From positions 124,001 through 188,000 of the forward strand of contig NZ_MZXW01000020.1 of assembly GCF_004123905.1 (NCBI RefSeq): a DNA stretch of 64,000 nucleotides, given 5' to 3'. Source of the DNA: Bradyrhizobium betae (lineage in GTDB: Bacteria > Pseudomonadota > Alphaproteobacteria > Rhizobiales > Xanthobacteraceae). The first letter of the stretch is position 1. The number at the start of each line of letters is the position of its first letter. The position numbers were made by a program, and so were the translations under genes. The notes below the pieces were generated by a model that worked only from the letters and a program-made list of their open reading frames with translations, had not been told where the DNA came from and ran no database searches. Below are positions 25,384 through 36,178 of the stretch, piece after piece.

Positions 25384-25627
25384 CGCGCATTCCTCGCGGC
25401 TTACTGTCCCGGACGTCCGTCAATCATTGCCGGGGTCGCGAGGTGGGAGCTGGCCTCATGCCAGCAACCTGTCCGTAGCTCCGTCGTCTTAATTTGCACC
25501 CGGTGACGGACACCGGCTTTGTTTCAATTTGTTTCCGTATGTTTCTCAAATGCAGCTTTCGCGAGGGTTGTGTTCTTGATATGTTCCGATCGAGAGATGG
25601 ATCGGATTAATGGGTTGGAAGCCGGGC

Positions 25628-26395
25628 ATGAGCCGAAGAAGCGGTCGAACGATCAACCTGCCGGCGCCTTACCTGAAGCGGGTCTGGCTCGACGCCTCGC
25701 AAGTTCACGATCGCGGGGCCTACCCGTTCTGCCTGCCGATTTTCCCGGATGATTTCGAGCTCAACTTCGAGACCGCCATCACGATCATCGTTGGCGAAAA
25801 CGGCACCGGAAAGTCGACGATCCTCGAGGGGATCGCAGCGCTCGCCGGCTACGACGATGCCGGTGGCGGCAAGGGTTACATGCCGGTCGACCATTCCGAA
25901 GCGCGCGAGAAGATGGGCGGTCAACTTTCCCGGGCCTTGCGCGCAAGCTGGCTGCCGAAGATCACAAATGGCTGGTTCTTCCGTGCCGAGAGCTTTTTCT
26001 CGGTGGCGCGATACCTGGACAAGGCTGCGCGCGACGCCGGCCAGGTCGGCCCCGACTTCCTGTCGCACTCTCACGGCGAAGGTTTTCTGCGTTTTTTCGA
26101 GGAGCGCTGCCAGCGCCAGGGGATTTTCATCTTCGACGAACCGGAATCCGCGCTGTCGCCGGCGCGCCAGATTGAATTCCTCAAGCTTCTGCGTCGTATG
26201 GAAGATTCCCGCATCTGCCAGGTGATCATGGCGACCCATGCGCCGATGCTGATGGCCTATCCCGGCGCTCGGTTGCTGCGGCTGGGCAAATACGGCCTGG
26301 AGCCGACGACGGTGGAACAGACCGATCACTACCGGGTGATGCGGGAGTTCTGCGACGATCCGCACGGGTTCGTGGAAGCGACGCTGGGGGAATAG
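25628..26395 (+). CDS. AAA_21-type ABC-like ATPase
   Basis: A 255-residue soluble ATPase of the ABC/RecF-like AAA_21 group. Walker A is IIVGENGTGKSTILEG near residue 55. The signature-like segment is SHSHGEGFLRFF (about 155) and Walker B is GIFIFDEPESALSP (about 178). ATHAPMLMAYPGARLL carries the H-loop. The first in-frame ATG at 25610 adds six residues; 25628 has GGAAG six bases upstream. Such small single-gene ATPases are common and mostly uncharacterised; they can be standalone ABC-type ATPases or remnants of OLD-type systems. No TOPRIM, nuclease or transporter partner is adjacent. Role unknown. Confidence 0.8.
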   Translation: MSRRSGRTINLPAPYLKRVWLDASQVHDRGAYPFCLPIFPDDFELNFETAITIIVGENGTGKSTILEGIAALAGYDDAGGGKGYMPVDHSEAREKMGGQLSRALRASWLPKITNGWFFRAESFFSVARYLDKAARDAGQVGPDFLSHSHGEGFLRFFEERCQRQGIFIFDEPESALSPARQIEFLKLLRRMEDSRICQVIMATHAPMLMAYPGARLLRLGKYGLEPTTVEQTDHYRVMREFCDDPHGFVEATLGE

Positions 26396-26414
26396 GCGAG
26401 GGCGCCGGCTCTCT

Positions 26415-26448
26415 CAATCGTCATTGCGAGCGCAGCGAAGCAATCCAG
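26415..26448. repeat. Dispersed palindromic repeat
   Basis: CAATCGTCATTGCGAGCG followed by CAGCGAAGCAATCCAGAAT has ATTGC/GCAAT arms. This element is very widely scattered in Bradyrhizobium and related genomes as an intergenic repeat. It lies between the AAA ATPase gene and the SRPBCC gene. Confidence 0.7.
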
Positions 26449-26536
26449 AATCTTTCGGCAGCGGCAAAAAATGCGCTACGATGATTCCAGCGCGCCCCAA
26501 GTCGCGCACGATCAACGAGACGCATGAGGAAACGAG

Positions 26537-27106
26537 ATGAGGGTGACGATTGGACGGCGCACGGCCATGGCCGCGGTATTGAGTGCTGCGGGCGCGGCGG
26601 TTTTGACGGCGGCGTTTGCGCCGGTTTGGGCGCATGGGCCGACCCGGCAGAAGGTGCGGGAATCCATCGAGCTCAATGCGCCGCCGGCCAAGGTGTGGGC
26701 GGTGATCGGCAATTTCCAGGACATGAACTGGCTGCCGCCCGTCACCAAGACCGAGGGCGACAAGGGCAACGAGATCGGCGCGACGCGGAGGCTGACGCTC
26801 ACCAGTGGCGCCACCATCGACGAGGAGCTCTACAAGCTCGACGCCAGTGCGATGACCTATTCCTACCGGATCACCAATGTGGACGTGAAGGTGTTGCCGG
26901 TCACCAATTATTCCTCGACCTTGACGGTGACGCCGAGCGCCGACGGCAAGAGTTCGACGCTGGAATGGGCCGGCGCGTTCTACCGCGGCTTTCCCAACAA
27001 CGATCCGCCGCCGGAGCTGAGCGACGAAGCCGCCAAGACTGCGGTGAGCGGGCTCTACAAGGCCGGGCTCGAAGCGCTGAAGAAGAAGCTCGAGAGCGGA
27101 AGCTGA
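26537..27106 (+). CDS. Secreted SRPBCC protein (MxaD-like)
   Basis: A 189-residue SRPBCC-fold protein with an N-terminal export signal. The start MRVTIGRRTAMAAVL has a twin-arginine-like GRR, followed by AAGAAVLTAAFAPVWAHG. The fold follows with VRESIELNAPPAKVWAVIGNFQDMNW. MxaD, a periplasmic protein of methylotrophs linked to methanol oxidation, belongs to this family, so an MxaD-like role is possible. No xoxF or mxaF gene is nearby. The ribosome-binding site GAGGAA is six bases upstream of the ATG. The next gene, a beta-propeller, starts three bases after its stop, so the two are an operon. Confidence 0.8.
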   Translation: MRVTIGRRTAMAAVLSAAGAAVLTAAFAPVWAHGPTRQKVRESIELNAPPAKVWAVIGNFQDMNWLPPVTKTEGDKGNEIGATRRLTLTSGATIDEELYKLDASAMTYSYRITNVDVKVLPVTNYSSTLTVTPSADGKSSTLEWAGAFYRGFPNNDPPPELSDEAAKTAVSGLYKAGLEALKKKLESGS

Positions 27107-27108
27107 CC

Positions 27109-28062
27109 GTGCGGGCGATGGTTCTGGCGGCGCTCGCCGCCAGCCTTTGCGCCGCCGGTGTCGGCAGCGCGTGCGCCGAGGAGGCGTTCGTCACCAACCA
27201 GCTCAGCGACGATCTGATGGTCGTGGACCTCGCCACGGCGCGCAGCGTCGCGACCATCCCGATCGGCGGCAAGCCGGCGGGCGTTGCCGTCAGCGCGGAC
27301 GGGCGCTTTGCCTATGTCACGAGCCCCGATGCCAAGGCGGTGACGGTGGTGGACGCCGCAACGCGGCAGGTTGCGGGGCGGATCGAGGTCGGCGGCGGGC
27401 CGCTCGGCATTGCGGTGGCGCCCGACGGCCGGACCGTCTATGTCGCCGACTGGTACGCGGCCGCAGTGCGGGTGATCGACGCGGCAAACCGCAGCGTCAC
27501 CGCCAGCATCGCGGTTGGCGCTTCGCCATCGGGCCTCGCGGTGACGCCTGATGGCAGACTTCTGCTCTCGGCCGACCGCGACGACGACAGCGTCTCGGTC
27601 GTGGACACCGCGACGCGCCGGCGCAAGGCGGTCATCAAGGTCGGCACCCGCCCGTTCGGCGTCACCATCGATGCCGAGGGCAAGCGCGCCTACACCGCCA
27701 ATGTCGGCTCCAACGACGTCTCCGTGATCGACCTTGCGGAGGCGCGCGAGATCGCCCGCGTGCCAGTCGGCATGCGTCCCTATGCGGTGGCGCTGACGCT
27801 GGGCCGCGGCTTCGTCACCGATCAATATGGCGGCACCGTCAGCGTGTTCGACCTCGCGACGCTGCAGCCCGTCAAGCGCATCAATGTCGGCGACTATCCC
27901 GAAGGCATCGCCGCCACCGCCGACGGCAAGCGCATCGTCGTCGCCTGCTGGGAAAGCAACACGCTGGATATCATCGACGCGGCCGAGCTGAAGGTCGTGG
28001 GCGAGGTCAAGACCGGCGACGGCCCGCGCGCGTTCGGGGCGTTCTTGCGCAGGACGGAGTAG
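27109..28062 (+). CDS. YVTN-family beta-propeller protein
   Basis: A 317-residue exported beta-propeller. It carries a signal peptide (AALAASLCAAGVGSACA) and about seven blades with the YVTN pattern: AEEAFVTNQLSDDLMVVD, FAYVTSPDAKAVTVVD, VYVADWYAAAVRVID, LLLSADRDDDSVSVVD, AYTANVGSNDVSVID and others. It probably starts at GTG 27109, which has GGAAG six bases upstream and overlaps the end of the SRPBCC gene; an ATG at 27118 is the alternative. YVTN propellers often accompany methanol or alcohol dehydrogenase (PQQ) systems or surface proteins. The pairing with an MxaD-like protein suggests a periplasmic oxidation function, but no dehydrogenase is in the window. Confidence 0.85.
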   Translation: MRAMVLAALAASLCAAGVGSACAEEAFVTNQLSDDLMVVDLATARSVATIPIGGKPAGVAVSADGRFAYVTSPDAKAVTVVDAATRQVAGRIEVGGGPLGIAVAPDGRTVYVADWYAAAVRVIDAANRSVTASIAVGASPSGLAVTPDGRLLLSADRDDDSVSVVDTATRRRKAVIKVGTRPFGVTIDAEGKRAYTANVGSNDVSVIDLAEAREIARVPVGMRPYAVALTLGRGFVTDQYGGTVSVFDLATLQPVKRINVGDYPEGIAATADGKRIVVACWESNTLDIIDAAELKVVGEVKTGDGPRAFGAFLRRTE

Positions 28063-28188
28063 GGGGCTCCGGCACCGGACTCGTTGTTTGCCCCACCATC
28101 GAACCGGATGTCGCGCCGACCCGACAGATGCTATCCAGGATTGTTGTCATGCGCCGACCAGCGAGCGGCGGAAATGGAGACGTGGCTG

Positions 28189-28410
28189 ATGGAAAAGTGG
28201 ATGGTCGAGCTTGCGATGTCCTGGTTGCCGTTCGTCGCGCTGGTCGTGCTGTGGATCTGGTTTTCGCGGCGGCAGGGCATGCAGGCGCGCGGCAAGTCGG
28301 GCGTGACCCTGATCGAGCTCTATGAACAGCAGGTCGCCGAGACCCGGCGCATGAATGGCTTTCTGGAGCGGATCGCGCTGTCGATGGAGAAGCACGAACC
28401 GCCGCGCTAG
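28189..28410 (+). CDS. Small membrane protein, function unknown
   Basis: A 73-residue protein with one strong membrane helix, MSWLPFVALVVLWIWF (residues about 10-25), then an Arg/Gln-rich basic segment and a helical tail (LYEQQVAETRRMNGF). The ATG at 28189 has GGAG nine bases upstream; ATG 28174 is an alternative. It ends by overlapping the convergent HAD gene by four bases. No domain is recognised; many similar tiny membrane proteins occur in Bradyrhizobium. Confidence 0.6.
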   Translation: MEKWMVELAMSWLPFVALVVLWIWFSRRQGMQARGKSGVTLIELYEQQVAETRRMNGFLERIALSMEKHEPPR

Positions 28411-29066
28411 GCCGGCGTCGGATCGCGCAAATTGACGGCGCCGGGCAGCAAGGCCGGCGCAATGTCCTCGATCCGCTCGAAGACGAGATCGGGCCCCAGC
28501 GCCCGTAGCGCCGCCGGTGCCGCATAGCCCCAGCACACCGCACCGCAGGCGATGCCCGCAGCCCGCGCCGCCTCGATATCGCGGACCTCGTCGCCGATCG
28601 CGATGACCTTGCCCGGCTCCGCGCCCGCACGGCGGATGACCCGGCGGAATTTCGCGGATTTGCCGAACAGCGATGCCGAGCAGGCGTAATGTGAAAACAG
28701 CGCCGCTGCCTCGCCGAGCTTCTCACGCGCATTGGCTTCGCTGTCGGACGACACCAGCGCAAGCTGAACGCCGTTTTCAGCCAGTGTCTGCAGCATCGCC
28801 TCGACGCCCGCAAACAGCGGGATCTCGCCGGCCGCCTCCGCCTTCAACCGCCGCGCATGCCGCGCGATCGCCGGCAGCTTCCACAAGGGCACCTCAAGCC
28901 GGGCGAGGATCTCGCGGCTCGACGCATGCCGCAGCTCTTCGATCTCCTCACGCGTAACGCGGCGGAAATCGAAGCGATCGGCGACATCGTTGATGGTGCG
29001 CAGAAACCACGGGAAGCTGTCGGCCAGCGTGCCGTCGAGGTCGAAGATGGCGAGGGAATAGGGCAT
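28407..29066 (-). CDS. HAD-family hydrolase (phosphoglycolate phosphatase-like)
   Basis: A 219-residue HAD-superfamily phosphatase. Motif I is FDLDGTLAD at the N-terminus, motif II is ALVSSDS, motif III is the Lys in ASLFGKSAKF and motif IV is IGDEVRDIEAA. A helical cap is inserted after motif I. The layout matches Gph/PGMB-type phosphatases, which remove phosphate from 2-phosphoglycolate or sugar phosphates. The substrate is not determined. It is convergent with the small membrane protein gene and overlaps it by four bases at its 3' end. Confidence 0.9.
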   Translation of the reverse strand: MPYSLAIFDLDGTLADSFPWFLRTINDVADRFDFRRVTREEIEELRHASSREILARLEVPLWKLPAIARHARRLKAEAAGEIPLFAGVEAMLQTLAENGVQLALVSSDSEANAREKLGEAAALFSHYACSASLFGKSAKFRRVIRRAGAEPGKVIAIGDEVRDIEAARAAGIACGAVCWGYAAPAALRALGPDLVFERIEDIAPALLPGAVNLRDPTPA

Positions 29067-29137
29067 GGAAGGGATTTTCGAGTTCGCTGACAGGCGGGAT
29101 GCGGCGTGCTAATGTTGGGCGGACTTAGGAGACAGCC

Positions 29138-29359
29138 ATGCGGCACGAGCGGATTGAAATCAACCCGGCGATCATGGACGGCAAGCCTGTGATCCGCGGG
29201 ACGCGTGTGCCGGTCGAATTGGTGTTACGCGAGCTGGGCGCGGGCATGAGCACCGAGGCCGTCATCTTGGAGCATCCGCGGCTTACGCCGGATGATATTC
29301 GGGCGGCGCAGGCCTTCGCGGCCGATTATTTGGCCGACGAAGACATCATTTATCGCTGA
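29138..29359 (+). CDS. DUF433 antitoxin-like protein
   Basis: A 73-residue protein of the DUF433 family (VapB-like HTH proteins), with INPAIMDGKPVIRGTRVPVE and ILEHPRLTPDDIRAAQAF. This family is the typical partner of DUF5615 PIN-like toxins. GGAG lies six bases upstream of the ATG. The next gene, three bases after the stop, is a DUF5615-type toxin broken by a frameshift, so the pair is a type II toxin-antitoxin module with an apparently inactivated toxin. The antitoxin itself looks intact. Confidence 0.88.
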   Translation: MRHERIEINPAIMDGKPVIRGTRVPVELVLRELGAGMSTEAVILEHPRLTPDDIRAAQAFAADYLADEDIIYR

Positions 29360-29362
29360 ATC

Positions 29363-29714
29363 GTGCTCTGGCTCGCCGACGAGTGCGTCACAGCCTCCCT
29401 GGTGCGAGAACTGCGGGGCGCCGGTCATGACGTCCTCTATATCGCTGAGTTTGCCGCGAGCCTGAGTGACGTGGGAGGTCATGGCTGTGGCGTCCCGGGA
29501 AGGACGTCTTCTCCTCACGGCTGACAAGGATTTTGGCGAGCTTGTCTTTCGTCGCAACCAAGTCGTTCCAGGCCTGGTCTTGCTGCGCATCGATCCGGAG
29601 AGCGGGGAACTGGTGCGGGCGCGGCTTCGAGAGGCCGTTGACCAATTCGGTCAGGCACTCTTCGGCCGTTATGTCGTGATTGACGAGATTCGTTTTCGAT
29701 CCCGTCGCTTGTAG
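29363..29714 (+). pseudogene. Frameshifted DUF5615 PIN-like toxin
   Basis: A PIN-like nuclease toxin expected to pair with the DUF433 antitoxin. The first half reads in one frame from GTG 29363 (VLWLADECVTASLVREL, then DVLYIAEFAASLSDV). The second half reads in another frame (MAVASREGRLLLTADKDFGE, then a normal C-terminus) to a stop at 29714. Removing one G from the GGG run at 29473-29475 joins them into a continuous family-like protein: ...LSDVEVMAVASREGR.... The first frame stops at 29522. In the second frame a GTG at 29466 could start a truncated product lacking the N-terminal active-site residue. Confidence 0.8.
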
Positions 29715-29737
29715 CGTCGCCTCGCATCGGGAGAGGA

Positions 29738-30061
29738 CTACCGCAGTTTGCGCACGTGAACATTGATATCGAGATCGATGTTCTTGATGCAGGTCTGTGC
29801 CGTCCGATGCGAGCCGCCCTCACGCCAGCGGCCATCGCGCGCCCGGGCGCCACTGACATTGGCCAGCTTCAGGCATCGCCATTGCGGCAGCGGCCCGCTG
29901 CTCTCGCCGGCAAATTGCCAGGCCAGCACGGCTTCTTCACCGGTTTTGTTGGTGCCGATGATGTGCGGGCAGAGCTCACGGTAGCGGCCTTCGTAGACGC
30001 AGGTTACCTGCTGCTGGGCGAGGATGGCGTTGCGGAAGAGTGTGTAGGTTCGGCTGGGCAT
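29738..30061 (-). CDS. WYL-like conserved hypothetical protein
   Basis: A 107-residue protein with a compact conserved pattern: LFRNAILAQQQVTCVYEGRY, ELCPHIIGTNKTGEEAVLAWQ, and WRCLKLANV, ending CIKNIDLDINVHVRKL. The arrangement resembles a stand-alone WYL-type beta-barrel, a ligand-binding module, but the resemblance is by eye only. The start at 30061 gives the best match; a GTG at 30118 would extend it across the DinB stop. It may be co-transcribed with the DinB gene upstream (30106-30669). Confidence 0.65.
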   Translation of the reverse strand: MPSRTYTLFRNAILAQQQVTCVYEGRYRELCPHIIGTNKTGEEAVLAWQFAGESSGPLPQWRCLKLANVSGARARDGRWREGGSHRTAQTCIKNIDLDINVHVRKLR

Positions 30062-30105
30062 TGCGGACTCATGAGAACCCGAGGTCGGCGGCTGATCGTG
30101 TTTGG

Positions 30106-30669
30106 CTAGGACTTCCACACCGTCTCCTCGGTCCAGCCGAGCTCGGCGAACTCGGCAGCCCGAAGAGGGGCTTCCCCCTCGGCGAAGAACTCGTCGAGCT
30201 GCGGCGGTGCGACGCTCGTCTCGGACAGCATGGCGTGCGCCTGTCCGCGGTGATGGATCTGGTGCTGAAACAGATGCATCAGCAGCCGGTCGCGGCGTTC
30301 CGTCTGGACGCGCGTATCGCGGTTGATCTTGACGACGTCCTCAAGCCGCGCGGGCGTCAGTGCATCGCAGATCGCAATCAGGCGCCTGTCCATCGCCGCT
30401 TGCGCAGGCTTCAGCGCGGTGAGGGAAGGAAAGGGCACTTCGTTCTTCCAGGCCGCCGGTCCGAGCCAGCCACCCTCGAGCGCGTCGATGTAGAAGAGGT
30501 CGATGATGTAGATGTGGTTCAGCGTACGTTGCAGGCTCGGAAAGAAGCCGGTGCGGTGGGCCTCGAATTCCGGCTGGGATAGCGCGGCGCAAGCCGTGAG
30601 CAGGCGATGGTTCGCCCAAGCATTATTGTGGGCGAAGGCGCGATAGGTTTGCACAAGTCCAGCGGACAT
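30106..30669 (-). CDS. DinB-family protein
   Basis: A 187-residue four-helix-bundle protein of the DinB/YfiT fold. The metal-binding His candidates are in LNHIYIIDLFYID (about residue 52) and MHLFQHQIHHRGQAHAML (about 135-150). The ribosome-binding site GGAA lies eight bases before the ATG at 30669. Members bind divalent metals; some are thiol-dependent transferases (bacillithiol S-transferases, mycothiol maleylpyruvate isomerase). Alphaproteobacterial substrates are unknown. The WYL-like gene is just downstream on the same strand. Confidence 0.88.
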   Translation of the reverse strand: MSAGLVQTYRAFAHNNAWANHRLLTACAALSQPEFEAHRTGFFPSLQRTLNHIYIIDLFYIDALEGGWLGPAAWKNEVPFPSLTALKPAQAAMDRRLIAICDALTPARLEDVVKINRDTRVQTERRDRLLMHLFQHQIHHRGQAHAMLSETSVAPPQLDEFFAEGEAPLRAAEFAELGWTEETVWKS

Positions 30670-30797
30670 GTCGGTTCTTCCCGGATCCTGCGTGGTTCGC
30701 CGGGCGAGAATAGCAAAGCGTGGCCCACCGGTCTTACGACAAGAACAGTGGCGGATTACGCTTCGCTAATCCGCCGTACGGCTTCGATCCAAAGCTT

Positions 30798-33773
<2,976 letters not shown>

Positions 33774-33871
33774 CCGGGTTGCCCTCAAGGAATCCCAAAG
33801 GTGCGCGATCGCGCCAGCGCTGGAGGCGCGCTTCGTCCGGAACCGGGATCGGCGCCGATGGGGTTGTCAGC

Positions 33872-33886
33872 GAACGTAGGAAGAAC
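33872..33886 (-). promoter_or_regulatory. LexA (SOS) box upstream of uvrA
   Basis: GAAC-GTAGGAA-GAAC is an exact GAAC-N7-GAAC direct repeat, the alphaproteobacterial LexA binding site (read on the minus strand as GTTC-N7-GTTC). It lies about 100 bases upstream of the uvrA start and is paired in this window by a second exact box upstream of ssb (36007-36021). Confidence 0.85.
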
Positions 33887-33991
33887 GAGGACAGATTTCC
33901 AGTGCGACTTGCGAATCGTCAACGGATTGTTGGCGCGCTGGCGGCATCTGGCAGCAGGAGGGAGGGCGGAACTGCGTTGAAACGTTCCGTG

Positions 33992-34024
33992 CAAACAAAA
34001 AGGCCGGCGCGAGGCCGGCCCTTC
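33992..34024 (-). terminator. Terminator after porin gene 1
   Basis: Read on the minus strand, GGCCGGCCTCGCGCCGGCC is followed by TTTTTGT. It is 26 bases past the stop of the porin gene (34050) and protects the uvrA promoter region. The same hairpin sequence is found after porin gene 2. Confidence 0.85.
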
Positions 34025-34049
34025 GTAACGCTAGGCGTTGAAGTGTAGC

Positions 34050-34730
34050 TTAGTACTTGGCGACCACGGGGGCGCCGAAGTGATAGTTCACGCCGACCTG
34101 CACGGTGTGGAAGTTGAGCGTGCCGGACGAAGCGGGGGCGATACCGCTGAAGTAGGTCTCGCTGCCGAGGCTGCGATAGAGGTACTCGCCCTTGACCGAC
34201 CACTGCGGCGCGAAGAACGCTTCGACGCCAGCGCCGACGGTCCAGCCCGAGTGGAACTTGGTGTCGGACACAGTCACGCCGAGCGCGCTGCCGCTGATCT
34301 TGTTGTCGATCCAGGCGTAACCACCGGTGCCGTAGAACAGCACGTTGTTGACGGCCCAGCCGATGCGACCACGCACGGTGCCCATCGCGTCGGTCTTCGA
34401 GCTCGCGCTCACGAGACCAAGGCCGGGAACGGCGCCTGCGACGGAGGCGCTGACGTCAGCCCAGGCGGCATCCGCCTCGAGGCCGAACACGACGTTGCCG
34501 GTCTGCCAGTTGTAGCCGGCGGTGCCGCCGACGAAGCCGCCCTTCATCTTCGGATCGGAATCAGCCTCCCAAGCGCCGCCCCCGACGATACCGAGGTAGA
34601 AGCCGGTCCAGTTGTAGACCGAGGCCACCGCCACCGGCGCCTTGGTGTAGGGGCGGGCCGCGAGATCAGCGGCCGAAGCCGGAGCAGCGAGTGCGAACAA
34701 ACAGGCCGAAGCCAACAAAACCTTCTTCAT
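34050..34730 (-). CDS. Outer-membrane beta-barrel porin, Omp25/31 family (copy 1)
   Basis: A 226-residue outer-membrane protein. The signal peptide ends ALAAPASA|ADLAARPYTKAP, followed by the family signature YNWTGFYLGIVGGGAW. Alternating strands GTAGYNWQTGNVVFGLEAD, GTVRGRIGWAVNNVLFYG, WTVGAGVEAFF and VGVNYHFG follow. It ends in PVVAKY with the terminal aromatic residue needed for barrel assembly. ATG at 34730. It is a paralogue of copy 2 directly upstream. These porin-like proteins are abundant in Rhizobiales and may contribute to envelope stability; no specific substrate is known. Confidence 0.9.
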   Translation of the reverse strand: MKKVLLASACLFALAAPASAADLAARPYTKAPVAVASVYNWTGFYLGIVGGGAWEADSDPKMKGGFVGGTAGYNWQTGNVVFGLEADAAWADVSASVAGAVPGLGLVSASSKTDAMGTVRGRIGWAVNNVLFYGTGGYAWIDNKISGSALGVTVSDTKFHSGWTVGAGVEAFFAPQWSVKGEYLYRSLGSETYFSGIAPASSGTLNFHTVQVGVNYHFGAPVVAKY

Positions 34731-34913
34731 TTTCAACCTAATCCCAGTCCCAGTTTCTGTTGTGCCTTCCACGGTCGGGAAGGGCATCGGACGCTGTGGT
34801 CCAACTGATGTCGTACCTACACCAGCAAAGCCGCAAGTTGTGTCTCTGAAAAGCCACAACAATGACAAAACGTAATGGTCGCTGACCGATTGTTCCAAAC
34901 CAGGCACCAAAGC

Positions 34914-34943
34914 AAAAGGCCGGCGCGAGGCCGGCCTTTGATC
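34914..34943 (-). terminator. Terminator after porin gene 2
   Basis: Read on the minus strand, AAGGCCGGCCTCGCGCCGGCCTTTTG forms a stem of ten base pairs with a T-run. The hairpin is nearly identical to that after porin copy 1, consistent with duplication of the whole unit. Confidence 0.8.
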
Positions 34944-34965
34944 TCCAAATGATATCAGAGAGATA

Positions 34966-35730
34966 TCAGTATTTCGCGATCACCGGACCGCCCCAGCGAT
35001 AGTTCACGCGGACCAAGCCGATATCGACGTCCTGGCCGATGCGGTAGCTCTGGAAGGTAGCGCCGGTTGGCGTATTGAACGTCAGGGTCCGGTGGCCCAG
35101 GAAGATGTGGTCGTACTCGACGCCGACCGACCAGTTTGGTGCGAATCCGAACTCGAAGCCGGCGCCGACCGTACCGCCCCAGCGCGTTTCGTCGGTCGAA
35201 GCGAGCAGGGTGTCGGCACCGGCGAAGCCGGGTGCAATGAAGACACTGTACTTGTCGGCGACGACGGCACCGCCGCCCTTCACATAAAACAGCACGTTGT
35301 TCCAGGCGTAGCCGATCTGGCCCGTGATCAGGCCGAAGGCGTCGATCTTGGAGCGGTCGCGCCGGGCGCCGATGAACGTGCCGATGTTGTCGCCCGAAAA
35401 ATCGGCCCAGTTGCCCTGGCCTTCGAGGCCGAACACCCAATTGGCGGACTGCCAGCGGTAGCCGACCTGACCACCGACCGTGCCGCCGACCGCGTTGTGG
35501 CAGCCATCAGCGACGAGTGTACCGAGGGTCGGCGAGACGAAGTCCCAGCACTTGTGGCTCGAACCGCCGCCGCCGTTGATGCCGATGTAGAAGCCGCTCC
35601 AGTCGTAGATGGCGGCGATCATTGGCGGCGGCGCCTTGGTGTAGGGACGCGCCGCGAGATCCGCCGCGCTTGCCGGAGCCGACAGAGCCAGCGCCGCTGC
35701 GCCGATTGCACCAATCAAAATCTTATTCAT
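34966..35730 (-). CDS. Outer-membrane beta-barrel porin, Omp25/31 family (copy 2)
   Basis: A 254-residue paralogue of the neighbouring porin. The signal peptide ends ALALSAPASA|ADLAARPYTKAPP, then AIYDWSGFYIGINGGGG. The middle has GQVGYRWQSANWVFGLEGQG, LITGQIGYAWNNVLFYVKGGG and VGAGFEFGFAPNWSVGVEYD, and the C-terminus is RWGGPVIAKY. It has a strong ribosome-binding site (GGGGAG) before ATG 35730. The extra length against copy 1 lies in surface loops. With copy 1 it occupies the space between uvrA and ssb, which are neighbours in other alphaproteobacteria. Confidence 0.9.
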   Translation of the reverse strand: MNKILIGAIGAAALALSAPASAADLAARPYTKAPPPMIAAIYDWSGFYIGINGGGGSSHKCWDFVSPTLGTLVADGCHNAVGGTVGGQVGYRWQSANWVFGLEGQGNWADFSGDNIGTFIGARRDRSKIDAFGLITGQIGYAWNNVLFYVKGGGAVVADKYSVFIAPGFAGADTLLASTDETRWGGTVGAGFEFGFAPNWSVGVEYDHIFLGHRTLTFNTPTGATFQSYRIGQDVDIGLVRVNYRWGGPVIAKY

Positions 35731-36178
35731 TGCAGTCTCCCCAGTTTCGTCCGCTTCTTGATGTCCCCGAAGCGGTGATCAGGCGCGACGCCCATATAAA
35801 TTAACTCCGACTCGACCGTAGCCGAACAAAAGGCCGGAGTCCGTCTCCGAAATGCAACACTCGGTCGCCGACTGATGCAGTTGCAACTTGATGAATGTTA
35901 TGCGGTTTTTCTCCTCCGCGGGAACCGGCCGGGGTCCGTCCGACGCGAGCCTTTGTTGAGGACAGGAGCCCGATCGGGCTCACACATTTGATGCCCTTGC
36001 CTGCAAGAACAAATCTGGAACACGCGGGAGGTCGATGCTATATATGGGGATAAGTTGAGGGGTGACGGGCTGCTCGGCGGCCGCAAGCGTATAGGGTCGC
36101 CTCAACAGAGGTCGCACAGGAACGCGGGGAGCGGGCCCGGCCTTGTGAATTCAGTGGCATTTGGAGTGGAGAGCGGCG
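35731..36178. other. Intergenic region upstream of porin 2 and ssb
   Basis: About 450 bases, divergently flanked. It contains the LexA box for ssb (36007-36021), a TATATAT element at 36039-36045 that could be the ssb -10 region, and presumably the porin promoter nearer 35750. The stretch CGATCGGGCTC at about 35970 forms a weak palindrome. I see no gene in it. Confidence 0.6.
36007..36021 (+). promoter_or_regulatory. LexA (SOS) box upstream of ssb
   Basis: GAAC-AAATCTG-GAAC is an exact GAAC-N7-GAAC repeat, 158-172 bases before the ssb start and about 18 bases before the TATATAT element. It would overlap the -35 region of that promoter. Together with the uvrA box it indicates SOS regulation of both genes, as in other alphaproteobacteria. 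Confidence 0.85.

Noticed and set aside
29466..29714. Treating the 82-codon downstream frame as an intact small toxin
   Set aside because: Its N-terminal part is supplied by the other frame, and the first aspartate of the PIN-like active site is lost; the two halves fit together by a one-base correction, so a frameshift is the better explanation.
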